From the NCBI RefSeq assembly GCF_003474435.1, contig NZ_QRNF01000005.1, positions 70,303 to 134,302 of the forward strand: a DNA stretch of 64,000 bases, written 5' to 3'. Below, in pieces: positions 47,788-56,808 of this stretch. Positions within the stretch are counted from its first letter, which is position 1. Every line of letters begins with the position of its first letter. The notes under the pieces are model-generated. The model searched no databases, had not been told where the DNA came from, and saw nothing but the letters and a program-made list of their open reading frames with translations. Position numbers and translations under genes: made by a program. The stretch comes from Ruminococcus sp. AF46-10NS (GTDB taxonomy: Bacteria > Bacillota > Clostridia > Lachnospirales > Lachnospiraceae).

Positions 47788-48597
47788 TCATTTTCCGCTT
47801 TCAGAAACAATCCCTTTCAGAATCTGTAAAACCCCATCTTCACTGTACGACGGGCATACATTCCTGGCTGCTGCCTGCACTTCCTCTCTGGCATTGGCTA
47901 CCGCATAGCTCATTCCTGCTTTCCGGAGCATTGCGATATCATTGAGGTTATCTCCGAATGTACAGGTTTCCTCCGGAGAAATCCCCTGGCACTGCTGGAT
48001 AAACTCTACAGCTGTACTTTTTTCGCCTTCCGGCGGGGTACTGTCCATCCATTCTTTTCCGGCCGCAGCCAGTGTTACTTTATCCCTCCATGCCGGTGTA
48101 AAATACGGTGCACAAAGCTCCTCGCACCGTTCCTGATGATAAACAGAAAATTTCAGAACCTGTTTTCCCTGAAGAGAAGAAAGATCGTCCACTTTTCTCA
48201 TATCATAGCCATAGGAATCCCTCAGCCACCGGAACATCCTCCCATTTTCATTCTCCGCATAGCAGCACTCCGGTGTGGCAATAAAGCAGTCACATTCCGG
48301 CATTTTTTCTTTTACCATACGGTGCATGCGTTTCCAGGTTTCATCCGGAAGTGTATGTACCTTCAGAATCTTGTCATTCTTCCGGATCACTGTACCGCCA
48401 TCCGACACAAAATACACCAGATCCTGCACCGGCTCAAACAGCTTTCTCTCACTGTCATACTGCCGCCCTGAACACACCACAAAGGTGATCCCCAGCTCGG
48501 TCAGTTTCCGGATCACTGTCATATATTCCGGATTGATGGTCATTGTCCCGTCTTTTACCAGAGTTCCGTCTACGTCTGTTGCGATCAGTCTTATCAT
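47788..48597 (-). CDS. Cof-type HAD phosphatase
   Basis: Haloacid-dehalogenase superfamily phosphatase of the Cof/YidA type (IIB cap), 269 aa. Motif I is DVDGTL (residues 8-13), motif II VCSGRQ (about 41-46), a motif III Lys lies in GEKSTAVEF (about 190), and motif IV is FGDNLNDIAML (about 211-221). It is cytosolic and dephosphorylates sugar phosphates or similar metabolites; the substrate is unknown. It lies 15 bp downstream of the small Cys protein and shares its promoter. Confidence 0.92.
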   Translation of the reverse strand: MIRLIATDVDGTLVKDGTMTINPEYMTVIRKLTELGITFVVCSGRQYDSERKLFEPVQDLVYFVSDGGTVIRKNDKILKVHTLPDETWKRMHRMVKEKMPECDCFIATPECCYAENENGRMFRWLRDSYGYDMRKVDDLSSLQGKQVLKFSVYHQERCEELCAPYFTPAWRDKVTLAAAGKEWMDSTPPEGEKSTAVEFIQQCQGISPEETCTFGDNLNDIAMLRKAGMSYAVANAREEVQAAARNVCPSYSEDGVLQILKGIVSESGK

Positions 48598-48612
48598 GTT
48601 GTTTTTACTCCT

Positions 48613-48843
48613 CTACATCGGACAGCTTCTTTTTTCCTCTTTATCCATATCTCCACGGACATACCTAGCATTAAACTCCATATTGATCTCACGGATCTCT
48701 TTCTTTCCATCAATATAATCCTGATACATATCCGCAAGTCTCGCCATACAGCCATCACAGTTTGCGGAAATATTTCCAAGAGATTCCTCTACGATCTGTT
48801 TACGTTCTTCTTTTGTTGTATCTTTGATCAGATATCCTGGCAT
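48613..48843 (-). CDS. Small conserved-looking cysteine protein
   Basis: A 76-aa protein of unknown function with an NCDGCMARLAD motif (about 28-38) and a C-terminal Cys in RSCPM. It is highly charged and largely helical. It starts MPGYLIKDTTKEERKQIVEE, and AGGAGG precedes the ATG. It is the first gene of a unit with the HAD phosphatase, behind a promoter with an internal palindrome and a leader hairpin. The CxxC could bind metal or be redox-active. I do not recognise a family. Confidence 0.7.
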   Translation of the reverse strand: MPGYLIKDTTKEERKQIVEESLGNISANCDGCMARLADMYQDYIDGKKEIREINMEFNARYVRGDMDKEEKRSCPM

Positions 48844-48916
48844 TGTTTTTTCCTCCTGATAGATTCACCTGTATTTCAGGTGTTTTGTACTTTCATTATT
48901 GTTCACTTTTTCTGTG

Positions 48917-48949
48917 AAAAAAGCTGTTTGTATCAAACAAACAGCTTTA
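48917..48949 (-). terminator. Leader hairpin with T run (attenuator-like)
   Basis: AAAGCTGTTTGT / ACAAACAGCTTT stem, then TTTTTT on the minus strand. It lies between the promoter at 48976-49004 and the small Cys gene, so it would terminate the message early unless overridden. Confidence 0.75.
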
Positions 48950-48975
48950 CAAAAATTTTCCTTTTCTGTTTTTTT

Positions 48976-49004
48976 ATTCTACTCTGACCTAATGTCAGTG
49001 TCAA
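48976..49004 (-). promoter_or_regulatory. Promoter with operator palindrome in spacer
   Basis: Minus-strand TTGACA (49004-48999), exactly 17 bp, TAGAAT (48981-48976). The spacer is almost filled by CTGAC-ATTAG-GTCAG (48998-48984), a typical repressor site. The rest of 48844-49142 has no secure gene. Confidence 0.78.
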
Positions 49005-49142
49005 CACAATTTACTTACTTTCACCTGATATCAATCCGTATCTTCTTTCCAAATCTTCTTTATTTATAAGCAGATTCCAGGCAGTCTTGTAACAGTATGG
49101 ATGATATTTGTCACTCAATGCTTTGATCGTCTGTTTTCAAAG

Positions 49143-49172
49143 TAAAAGCCTCTGGAACAATTCCAGAGGCTT
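49143..49172 (-). terminator. tRNA-Arg terminator
   Basis: AAGCCTCTGGAA / TTCCAGAGGCTT stem followed by TT-rich sequence directly after the tRNA 3' end. Confidence 0.85.
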
Positions 49173-49176
49173 CATA

Positions 49177-49250
49177 CGTGCGTTAGAGGATTCGAACCCC
49201 CGACCTTTTGGTCCGTAGCCAAACGCTCTATCCAGCTGAGCTAAACGCAC
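49177..49250 (-). tRNA. tRNA-Arg (ACG)
   Basis: Cloverleaf with acceptor GTGCGTT/AACGCAC, D-arm TAGCTCAGCTGGATAGAGC, anticodon stem TTTGG/CCAAA with loop CTACGGA (anticodon ACG) and T-arm GGGGGTTCGAATCC. No CCA is encoded. A34 needs TadA editing to inosine. Confidence 0.95.
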
Positions 49251-49303
49251 ATCTTTGTTGCTTTTCCTTTGTGATATTTCGTATCACCGCTGCAACAATA
49301 TGT

Positions 49304-49332
49304 ATGATACTCTAAGACCTATAAAATGTCAA
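49304..49332 (-). promoter_or_regulatory. tRNA-Arg promoter
   Basis: TTGACA (49332-49327), 17-bp spacer, TATCAT (49309-49304) on the minus strand. Confidence 0.8.
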
Positions 49333-49408
49333 GGGTTTTTTGAAAGTTTTTTTAATTTTTTTCAAAATTATTTTTTATTGCTACTTTTGATGCAAAAGCA
49401 ACAGTTCT

Positions 49409-50641
49409 TTAGTTTCTCCGCAGTGCCTCGATCGGGCTTAATTTAGCGGCCTTTCTTGCTGGATAGATTCCAAAGAACACTCCCACTGCGCAGGAGAATA
49501 ACGTTGCTGCCAGAACAGTTCCCACACTGATTCCTGGTGTGATCGTCATTCCCATACTGCTGCTGATTACCGCACAGATCGCATAACCACCTGCAATACC
49601 AAGGAAAATACCGATCAGGCCACCCATAATGGTCAGAATCGCTGCCTCTGCCAGGAACTGCAGCATGATCGAAGAAGTTTTTGCACCAAGAGATTTTCGG
49701 ATACCGATCTCCCTGGTACGCTCTGTCACAGAAACCAGCATAATGTTCATAACGCCAATACCGCCAACCAGAAGGGAAATTCCCGCAACAAAAGAAATAA
49801 ACGCTGTCACCATGCCAAGCATCTGGTTCATGGATTTCATGATATCCTGAAAGCTCTGTACCTGAAAATAATCATCACCCGCACTCTGATGGCGACGTTC
49901 AAGAAGATTCACGATCTTGTCTGCAACCATCTGGGAATCCAGAGTCTTATCTGCCTGCACTATGATCTGATAAAATTCCCCGCTGCTTCCTGTAAAATCA
50001 TCCATAGACGTATACGGCACATAGATGGTCACAGGCATTCCCTCATAGCTGTAGCTTACAAACGTTCCGTTCTCTTTCTGCGTGGTAACACCGCAGATAC
50101 GGAAAGTCTTGGTCAGGTCATAGCAGGTGACATCCAGTGTCATTCCTACAACATCATCTGTTCCGAAAAGTCTCTTCGCATCTGCATCTGTGATCACGCA
50201 GACATTCTTGCCTTCCTCGACCTCTTTTGCCCCAAAATAGCTTCCGTATTTCATTGTCGCATTATCCACAAACTTGGCATCCTGAGCTTCACCAGTTACA
50301 GACAGGGAAAAATCTCCCTTTCCTGTCACAGTTTCGCCGGAATAAGAGTCAGACACATTGACCCCTTCCACCTCATCCAGCTCCCGTACAGCATCAATAT
50401 CTCCCGGCTCTATCCAAACATCTGCTGTAGTGGCCTCATCACTGCAATAAACAGCAATCTGTCCGCCGCCGATATCATCGATCTCACTGTTCATCTGGTT
50501 CTTCGTACCTTCACCGATGGACACAATGGCGATCACCGATGCGATACCGATAATGATACCAAGCATAGTGAGAAAAGATCTTCCCTTATTGGCCATGATA
50601 TTATGGATCGCCATTTTGATATATTCATAAATATTACTCAT
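49409..50641 (-). CDS. MacB-like ABC transporter permease
   Basis: FtsX/MacB-family permease, 410 aa, with one N-terminal membrane helix (TMLGIIIGIASVIAIVSIGEG), a large extracytoplasmic MacB_PCD domain (about 45-285) and three C-terminal helices, ending PARKAAKLSPIEALR. This layout serves mechanotransmission export rather than channel transport. The start is the ATG at 50641, which overlaps the adaptor stop; an upstream 40-residue extension runs inside the adaptor gene and is not real. It forms an exporter with the adaptor and ATPase genes upstream. Cargo unknown; macrolides, peptides or lipids are handled by relatives. Confidence 0.92.
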   Translation of the reverse strand: MSNIYEYIKMAIHNIMANKGRSFLTMLGIIIGIASVIAIVSIGEGTKNQMNSEIDDIGGGQIAVYCSDEATTADVWIEPGDIDAVRELDEVEGVNVSDSYSGETVTGKGDFSLSVTGEAQDAKFVDNATMKYGSYFGAKEVEEGKNVCVITDADAKRLFGTDDVVGMTLDVTCYDLTKTFRICGVTTQKENGTFVSYSYEGMPVTIYVPYTSMDDFTGSSGEFYQIIVQADKTLDSQMVADKIVNLLERRHQSAGDDYFQVQSFQDIMKSMNQMLGMVTAFISFVAGISLLVGGIGVMNIMLVSVTERTREIGIRKSLGAKTSSIMLQFLAEAAILTIMGGLIGIFLGIAGGYAICAVISSSMGMTITPGISVGTVLAATLFSCAVGVFFGIYPARKAAKLSPIEALRRN

Positions 50642-52454
50642 TGGCAGTCTCCTCAGCATCTGCTGCACCAGTGTCGTCGTCTGCCGGTACAGCCTCAGCA
50701 GCCATTCCCTCTTCCAGTGAACCAAGATCCTCAAGCACCTCGTCACCGACTTTGATCCCATCTGTAACCTCTACAACATCCTCAGAGCTGATTCCTGTTG
50801 TGATATCCTGTCTTGTGATCACACCGTCTTTGAGAACATAGCAGAAAGATCCGGCTTTGCCGATATTTACAACGCCAGCCGGAAGTGTTACTACATCCTC
50901 TGCCTTCTCAGCATATATCTTCACCTTGGCATCAACACCAAGAAAAATATCTTCATCCGGCTGATCAATGCTGACAGTTGCCGAGATCAGTGTTGAACCC
51001 TTCTCGTTGGTTGTTGCAAGATGGCTGATCTTGGTTACTTTTCCGGTATACTTTTTATCACCGATCGCAATATCCGCAGTCTGACCTTCTTTTACCTTGG
51101 CATAATCATACTTGGAAACATTGATATCAACGCTTACTTTATCTGTGCTCTGCAGGGTAAAAAGCTCCATTCCCTGTGTCACAGTCGCCCCCTGCTGTAC
51201 AGCTGCCTTGGAAATAACACCGTTGAAGTCAGCTTCGATCCCTTTTTTACCTTCTTCTACAAGCTCTTTTGCCGACTTTGCATCCAGTTCTGTCAGGTTA
51301 TTGGTAACACGCATCTTCTCTTTTTCTTCTTTAGTAAGACTTGTGGAATCTGCCTCCGCAATGGACTTCTGCGTTGCAAGATCGGACTGGAGGTCAGCAA
51401 GATCGGAACTTGCCTGTTCTATAGCATTCTCAATACCGGAAGTATCAACGGAAGTGCTTACAGTCTCTGCTGAGCCACTTCCCTGATCTGCTGCACCCTG
51501 ACCGGAACCTTCTGTTCCATCTGTAAACAGATCACTCTGACTGCTGTTCTGACTGTTACTGTAATCTGCATATTCCGGCATTTTCGGCTGGTTCACCTTT
51601 TTGTCCTCATACGCTTCTTTTGCCTGCTGGCTGTTGATCTCAGCCTGGCTTCTTGCTGCCTCAGCATCATCCAGAGCCTGTGCATTCTCATCAGAAGGAT
51701 CTGCCTGCCACTGTGCAAAAGCCATCTGATAAGCAGTATCTGTCTGATTATATACGCCCTGTGCCTTGATATAAGCAGTATTCAGCTCTCCAAGCTCTTT
51801 CTGGTACGCAGGAAGTGTCTTGGTCTGATATGTATTCAGAGCCTCTGCATAGGCTCTCTGATTCTCTGCCTCCGCCTGAGCCTGTGCGTCTGCTTTCGCC
51901 TGTGCCTCAGCGGCAGCCTGTGCAGCCTGAGCCTGAGCTGCTGCCTGTGCGTCGGCCGCTGCCTGAGACTGAACAGCTGACAACTGTGATTTCAGTGATG
52001 CAAGATAATTCTGCTTGTCTTTTACCTGCTGTTCCAGAGTAGCAACCTTGGATTTCGCATCTTTCTGCTTCTGGTCTGCCTGATTCGATTTATTAATGGA
52101 ATTCTTATAATCATATTCGCCAGACTTTACATTCAGCTCTGCTTTCTGATTATCCCGCTCCAGATCCTTCAGTTCAAACTCCACAAGCTTCGTTCCTTTG
52201 GAAACAGAATCTCCGTCTGCAAAAGACACCTTTTTCACCTGTGCATTTACCGGTGAATAAAAAGTCTTCTGCTCATCACTGACTACAGTACCTGTGGCAT
52301 CTACGATCTCCTCCACATCTCCTGTCGCAGCTTTTGTAACGGAAACCTGCGGAAGCTGTGCCGCTCCTCTGCTGCCTCCTGTTACGGAATAAACACCACC
52401 GGCCACTACAACCGCTGCAACAATACCGATCGCGATCTTTTTACCCTTTTTCAT
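50634..52454 (-). CDS. HlyD/MacA-like membrane-fusion adaptor with long coiled coil
   Basis: A 606-aa periplasmic-adaptor-type protein anchored by an N-terminal helix (IAIGIVAAVVVAGGVYSV). A split biotinyl-lipoyl domain (VSDEQKTFYSPVNAQVKKVSFADGDSVSKG, about 59-88, and DFNGVISKAAVQQGATVTQG, about 408-427) flanks an unusually long coiled-coil hairpin (about 95-400), rich in Ala and Gln (QAAADAQAAAQAQAAQAAAE) and with a Ser/Gly/Gln linker. Beta-barrel and membrane-proximal domains follow. Typical Gram-positive MacA-like adaptors are nearer 400 aa. It is second of the ABC exporter operon. Confidence 0.92.
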   Translation of the reverse strand: MKKGKKIAIGIVAAVVVAGGVYSVTGGSRGAAQLPQVSVTKAATGDVEEIVDATGTVVSDEQKTFYSPVNAQVKKVSFADGDSVSKGTKLVEFELKDLERDNQKAELNVKSGEYDYKNSINKSNQADQKQKDAKSKVATLEQQVKDKQNYLASLKSQLSAVQSQAAADAQAAAQAQAAQAAAEAQAKADAQAQAEAENQRAYAEALNTYQTKTLPAYQKELGELNTAYIKAQGVYNQTDTAYQMAFAQWQADPSDENAQALDDAEAARSQAEINSQQAKEAYEDKKVNQPKMPEYADYSNSQNSSQSDLFTDGTEGSGQGAADQGSGSAETVSTSVDTSGIENAIEQASSDLADLQSDLATQKSIAEADSTSLTKEEKEKMRVTNNLTELDAKSAKELVEEGKKGIEADFNGVISKAAVQQGATVTQGMELFTLQSTDKVSVDINVSKYDYAKVKEGQTADIAIGDKKYTGKVTKISHLATTNEKGSTLISATVSIDQPDEDIFLGVDAKVKIYAEKAEDVVTLPAGVVNIGKAGSFCYVLKDGVITRQDITTGISSEDVVEVTDGIKVGDEVLEDLGSLEEGMAAEAVPADDDTGAADAEETANE

Positions 52455-52460
52455 CTTTCA

Positions 52461-53168
52461 CTATGCCTCCTCGACAAATTCTTCATTGATCATATCTGAC
52501 TCGATCTTTCCATCCATGATGCGGACCACTCTTTTGGCCTGAGCTGCAATTCCGTTGTCATGAGTGATCAGGATCAGCGTCTCTCCTGACCTGTGCATAC
52601 TTTTAAGGATTTCCATGATCTCCCTGCTGGAGGCAGAATCCAGATTTCCTGTTGGCTCATCCGCCAGGATTACCGGCGGTTTGGCTGCAATGGCTCTTGC
52701 AATGGCAACTCTCTGCTGCTGACCACCTGACATCTCGCCTGGCTTATGATCCATACGTTTCTCAAGCCCTACTTTTGTCAGAGATTCCACTGCAAGCTTT
52801 CTTCTTGTTCTCCGGTCGATCCCACGGTAGATCAGCGGAAGCTCCACGTTCTCAATGGCTGTAAGGTTCTCGATCAGGTTAAAGCCCTGAAATATAAAAC
52901 CGATTTCCTTATTACGCACCACAGAAAGGTCATTATCTTTCATCGTGGACACGTCCGTTCCATTCAGATAATACTTACCGGAAGTGGGCACATCCAGACA
53001 TCCCAGCATGTTCATAAATGTGGATTTTCCAGAACCGGACTGTCCGATGATCGCCACAAACTCGCCTTTTCGTATCTCAAGGTTCACATGATCCAGTGCA
53101 CGTACCTCGTTTTCTCCGGGATTATATATCTTGCACAGATCCACCACCCGTACCAATGTTTCTTCCAT
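52461..53168 (-). CDS. MacB-type ABC transporter ATPase
   Basis: A 235-aa ATPase of the LolD/MacB/FtsE class. Walker A is GQSGSGKST (about 42-50), Q-loop GFIFQGFNLIENL, signature MSGGQQQRVAIARA (about 141-154), Walker B ILADEPTGNLDS (about 162-173) and H-loop ITHDNGIA. It drives the permease at 49409-50641. It is first in the operon, 6 bp before the adaptor start. The next upstream DNA (53183-53265) is the intergenic repeat. Confidence 0.96.
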   Translation of the reverse strand: MEETLVRVVDLCKIYNPGENEVRALDHVNLEIRKGEFVAIIGQSGSGKSTFMNMLGCLDVPTSGKYYLNGTDVSTMKDNDLSVVRNKEIGFIFQGFNLIENLTAIENVELPLIYRGIDRRTRRKLAVESLTKVGLEKRMDHKPGEMSGGQQQRVAIARAIAAKPPVILADEPTGNLDSASSREIMEILKSMHRSGETLILITHDNGIAAQAKRVVRIMDGKIESDMINEEFVEEA

Positions 53169-53182
53169 GTCTCCTCCTCTTA

Positions 53183-53265
53183 GCTGTAAAGCGGATATCT
53201 GCCATCCGCTTTCGCTGTTTACATATCAAACGGATATCCGCAATCCGCATTCGTCACGTAGCTCT
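53183..53265. repeat. Palindromic intergenic repeat, copy 6 (double)
   Basis: Two units in a row: AAAGCGGATATCTGCCATCC with GCTTTCGCTGTTTACATATC, then AAACGGATATCCGCAATCCG with CATTCGTCACGTAGC. Each has the GCGGAT...ATCCGC inverted repeat. Lies in front of the ABC exporter operon. Confidence 0.65.
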
Positions 53266-53305
53266 CACCGAATAACCTCTTCGCAGTTTATTTGGTTAAA
53301 AATAC

Positions 53306-53346
53306 AGAGCAGCATCTGCAGGGGAACAGGCTGCTCTGTTTTATTA
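53306..53346 (-). terminator. Aminopeptidase terminator
   Basis: ACAGAGCAGC / GCTGCTCTGT stem, followed on the minus strand by ATTTTT; on the plus strand by TTTT. Confidence 0.85.
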
Positions 53347-53420
53347 CCGGGGAAAAATCCCTCTCATTTATTCATAACGAAAAACATATCTGAATGGATT
53401 CAGATCCTGAACAGAAATTT

Positions 53421-54815
53421 TTATGCTTCAAGAAGAAATGCCTTGTATGCTTTATATGCCTCGTATACATCTGCCTTGCTTGTAACTTCCCACGGAGAAT
53501 GCATGCTCAGCACAGCCACACCGCTGTCAATAACTTCCATTCCATAAAGTGCGGCAATGTAAGCGATGGTTCCGCCGCCACCAAAATCAACTTTCCCAAG
53601 CTCTGCTGTCTGAAAAGCAACATCGTGATCATCAAAGATCTTGCGTACTCTTGCAACATACTCTGCATTGGCATCGTTGGAACCGGATTTACCTCTTGCT
53701 CCGGTGAACTTATTGAGAACGATACCTCTTCCAAGATACGCTGCGTTCTTTTTCTCAAAAGCCTCACTGTACGCCGGATCATAGCCTGCACTTACGTCTG
53801 AAGAAAGCATGCTGGAATTGCGAAGTGCACGTCTCACTGCCAGCTCGGAATAACATCCCATTCCATCCAGAAGCTCTGCCACACTGTTCTCAAAAAACCT
53901 TGACTGCATACCGGTTGCTCCAACGCTTCCGATCTCTTCTTTATCTACCAGCAGGCAGCATCCTGTACGCTTCGGTGTCTCATTCATCTCAAGCATTGCT
54001 GCAAGGGAGGTGTAAGCACAAACCCGGTCATCCTGTCCGTAAGCTGCGATCATGCTTCTGTCAAGTCCGCATTCTCTCGCCTTGCCGGCCGGAACGATCT
54101 CAAGCTCTGCTGAAAGGAAATCTTCCTCCTCAATACCATATTTCTCATTTAAGATCTTCAGAACATTCTGTTTCACAGCTTCTTTCTTCTTGTCATCCGG
54201 AAGATCAGCAAGCGGTCTGCTGCCAATGAGAATATCGAGGCTCTCACCCTCGATCACCTCTGCAGCCTTCTTCTGAAGCTGCTTACCTGCAAGGTGGATC
54301 AGAAGATCTGTGATATAAAGAACCGGATCGTCCTCATCTTCGCCAATACTTATGTCAACTACACTTCCGTCTTTCTTTACAACAACGCCATGCATAGCCA
54401 GCGGCAATGTTACCCACTGGTATTTCTTCACACCGCCATAGTAATGGGTATCCAGATAAGCCAGATCTGTGTCCTCATAAAGCGGATTCTGCTTAATATC
54501 AAGACGCGGGGAGTCAATATGCGCACAAAGAATGCTCATGCCTTTGGAAAGCTCCTCTGTTCCCACATGAAACAAAGCTACGATCTTCTTCATACCAACT
54601 GCATAAACCTTATCGCCAGCCTGGATCTTGTCTCCTCTGGAGATCTTCGCCTCAAGTGCCTCGTAGCCTGCTGCCTCTGCCTGCTTCACGATCTCTGTAA
54701 CGCACTCGCGCTCTGTTTTACCTTTATTGAGAAACTCTCTGTAAGCCCTGTTAAGCTTCTCCATCTCATTTTCATCTGCTTCCTTATAGGAAAGCCATGC
54801 GTTTCTTCTTTCCAT
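53421..54815 (-). CDS. M18 family aminopeptidase
   Basis: Cytosolic zinc aminopeptidase of the M18 family (aspartyl aminopeptidase/ApeA-like), 464 aa, forming dodecamers in relatives. The metal-binding motifs are ILCAHIDSPRLDIK (about 95), the DDR region YGQDDRVCAYTSL (about 260) and VDKEEIGSVGATG (about 291, catalytic Glu-Glu), with MHSPWEVTSKADVY near the C-terminus giving the last His ligand. The preferred start is 54815 with AGGTGG 8 bases before; a GTG four codons earlier is possible. Single gene. Confidence 0.95.
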   Translation of the reverse strand: MERRNAWLSYKEADENEMEKLNRAYREFLNKGKTERECVTEIVKQAEAAGYEALEAKISRGDKIQAGDKVYAVGMKKIVALFHVGTEELSKGMSILCAHIDSPRLDIKQNPLYEDTDLAYLDTHYYGGVKKYQWVTLPLAMHGVVVKKDGSVVDISIGEDEDDPVLYITDLLIHLAGKQLQKKAAEVIEGESLDILIGSRPLADLPDDKKKEAVKQNVLKILNEKYGIEEEDFLSAELEIVPAGKARECGLDRSMIAAYGQDDRVCAYTSLAAMLEMNETPKRTGCCLLVDKEEIGSVGATGMQSRFFENSVAELLDGMGCYSELAVRRALRNSSMLSSDVSAGYDPAYSEAFEKKNAAYLGRGIVLNKFTGARGKSGSNDANAEYVARVRKIFDDHDVAFQTAELGKVDFGGGGTIAYIAALYGMEVIDSGVAVLSMHSPWEVTSKADVYEAYKAYKAFLLEA

Positions 54816-54956
54816 CTGATGGTCCACCTTTCTTCTATAAGATTGCGGATCCTGCCTGCAAAAAAATCTGACAGTTTCCGTTTCTCATCATATTATCTGC
54901 AATCTGTCTACTATTATAGGTCAAACAATTTTAAATTTCCACCGCAATTCCCATTC

Positions 54957-54985
54957 TTTACAAAATCTTTATGATTCGCTATAGT
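54957..54985 (+). promoter_or_regulatory. Promoter of PF09818 ATPase gene
   Basis: TTTACA (54957-54962), 17-bp spacer, TATAGT (54980-54985), then AGGAGG about 12 bases before the ATG at 55016. Confidence 0.7.
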
Positions 54986-55015
54986 AATTCTTAAGAAATT
55001 CAGGAGGAAAAAAAC

Positions 55016-56728
55016 ATGCAATCATCCGATCAGCTTCAGACGCTGCTTCATTCTGTTAACCGAAAAAGCTATCCGGCATACAAATCTCTTCGTGGTGCTT
55101 ACCAGTTTGACAGATATATTTTGTCCATTGACCATGTACAGGGAGATCCCTTTGCTTCTCCTTCTCATATCAGTGTGAAACTTACTCACCGGGATACCGG
55201 ATTTCCTGCGGAGTATTACAAAGATACCCTTACCCGCATCACACTTGGCGATTTTCTTAACCGCCAGTTTGAGCAGCAGATCAGCCGCTACACCTTCCGG
55301 GCAAAAGGCTCCGGAAAAAGCGGTCTGATCTCTATCAGTCACTGTGGTCAGGAAGTCCTTGCACGCACAGCCTGTGAAGTGAACGAAAAAGGCATTACAG
55401 CCCGTTTCTTCATCGGATTTCCGGCTAATGGCCGCACCATCAACTCTCCCGAGCTTGAAAAAATCTTCTTTGATTTTCTCCCGGTATGTATCCACAAAGC
55501 ATTTTTTTACCGGAATCTGGATGCCGGCCGGCTGAAACAGGCTATCGAACTTGCTGAAGACCAGGAATACATCCGTCAGGAACTACACCGACGTTCCCTG
55601 GCAGCCTTCATAAATGACGGTGCAATACTTCCCCGAGAGAGCGGTATTTCCTCCCGTCCGATGAAAGATTCCGTTCCTTTTGTTTCCCCGGAGCACTTAC
55701 GTATTTCTCTTGATCTGCCCCATAAAGGAACCATCACAGGCATGGGGATTCCCTGCGGCATTACATTGATCGTAGGCGGCGGATACCACGGCAAATCTAC
55801 TCTTCTCAATGCTCTGGAACTTGGTGTTTACAACCATATCTCCGGAGATGGGCGGGAATATGTGATCACGGATGATTCTGCCCTGAAGCTGCGCTCAGAG
55901 GACGGACGTTTTATTAAAAACGTGGATATCTCACTTTTTATCAACGATCTTCCAAATAAAAAAGACACCCGCTGTTTTTCTACAGAGGATGCCAGTGGCA
56001 GCACCTCTCAGGCTGCCGGTATTATCGAAGGTATTGAAGCTGGAAGCAAAGTTTTTCTTCTTGATGAAGATACTTCTGCTACGAATTTTATGGTGCGGGA
56101 TTCTTTCATGCAGCGTGTGATCTGCCGGGAAAAAGAGCCCATCACGCCATTTCTGGAACGTGCCCGGGATCTTTATGAAAAGGCTGGTATCTCTACAGTT
56201 CTGGTTGCCGGAAGCTCCGGAGCTTTTTTCCACATTGCAGATACTGTGATCCAGATGGATAACTACCGCCCTGTTGACATCACTGCTGCCACACATAAGC
56301 TTTGCAGCGAATATCCGCTTTCTGCCGCCGAACCCCCAGCGTTCCATATGCCTGACAGCCATCGTATCATGACAAAAGCCAAAGCCGCACCGTCCCGTCA
56401 CGGCCGCTCCGGCCAGCCGGAACGCCTGAAAACAAAAGTTCATGGAAAAGACGGCTTCTCCATCGGAAAAACAGAAGTGGATCTCCGCTATATCGAGCAG
56501 CTCACAGATTCCGAACAGACCGCTTCCCTGGCACTGCTTCTGAAATATGCCGTCGAGCACCTCATTGACGGAAAACATACTTTGCCGGATATCGTTGCTT
56601 ATCTGGATACACAGCTCCATAAACAAGGCCTGGCATTCTTCTCCGAAGGAAATTATATTCCCTGCGGTTATGCCATACCACGTATTCAGGAAATATATTC
56701 CTGCTTTAACCGTTACAGACGGCCTTGA
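55016..56728 (+). CDS. PF09818 predicted ABC-class ATPase
   Basis: A 570-aa soluble protein of the little-studied predicted ABC-class ATPase family (PF09818; MRB1590-like in trypanosomes, where the relative is tied to RNA editing). The N-terminal domain has SYPAYKSLRGAYQF and GSGKSGLISISHCGQEVLAR (about 100). The central P-loop is GGGYHGKSTLLNALELGVYNH (about 259), then ASGSTSQAAGIIEGIEAG as signature-like region and VFLLDEDTSATNFM as Walker B (about 345-358). No membrane partner is present, so it is not a transporter. A nucleic-acid or RNA role is plausible by homology only. Confidence 0.88.
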   Translation: MQSSDQLQTLLHSVNRKSYPAYKSLRGAYQFDRYILSIDHVQGDPFASPSHISVKLTHRDTGFPAEYYKDTLTRITLGDFLNRQFEQQISRYTFRAKGSGKSGLISISHCGQEVLARTACEVNEKGITARFFIGFPANGRTINSPELEKIFFDFLPVCIHKAFFYRNLDAGRLKQAIELAEDQEYIRQELHRRSLAAFINDGAILPRESGISSRPMKDSVPFVSPEHLRISLDLPHKGTITGMGIPCGITLIVGGGYHGKSTLLNALELGVYNHISGDGREYVITDDSALKLRSEDGRFIKNVDISLFINDLPNKKDTRCFSTEDASGSTSQAAGIIEGIEAGSKVFLLDEDTSATNFMVRDSFMQRVICREKEPITPFLERARDLYEKAGISTVLVAGSSGAFFHIADTVIQMDNYRPVDITAATHKLCSEYPLSAAEPPAFHMPDSHRIMTKAKAAPSRHGRSGQPERLKTKVHGKDGFSIGKTEVDLRYIEQLTDSEQTASLALLLKYAVEHLIDGKHTLPDIVAYLDTQLHKQGLAFFSEGNYIPCGYAIPRIQEIYSCFNRYRRP

Positions 56729-56759
56729 TCCAATAATTACTCACTTTTATCCGTAACTC

Positions 56760-56808
56760 AAAACCACCGTCCTGTCGGCTCTGTCTTGCCAAACTGAACG
56801 GTGGTTTA
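56760..56808 (+). terminator. Terminator of PF09818 ATPase gene
   Basis: AAACCACCGT and ACGGTGGTTT arms, then TATCTTCAT. The following 56809-57003 is AT-rich with no gene. Confidence 0.7.
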
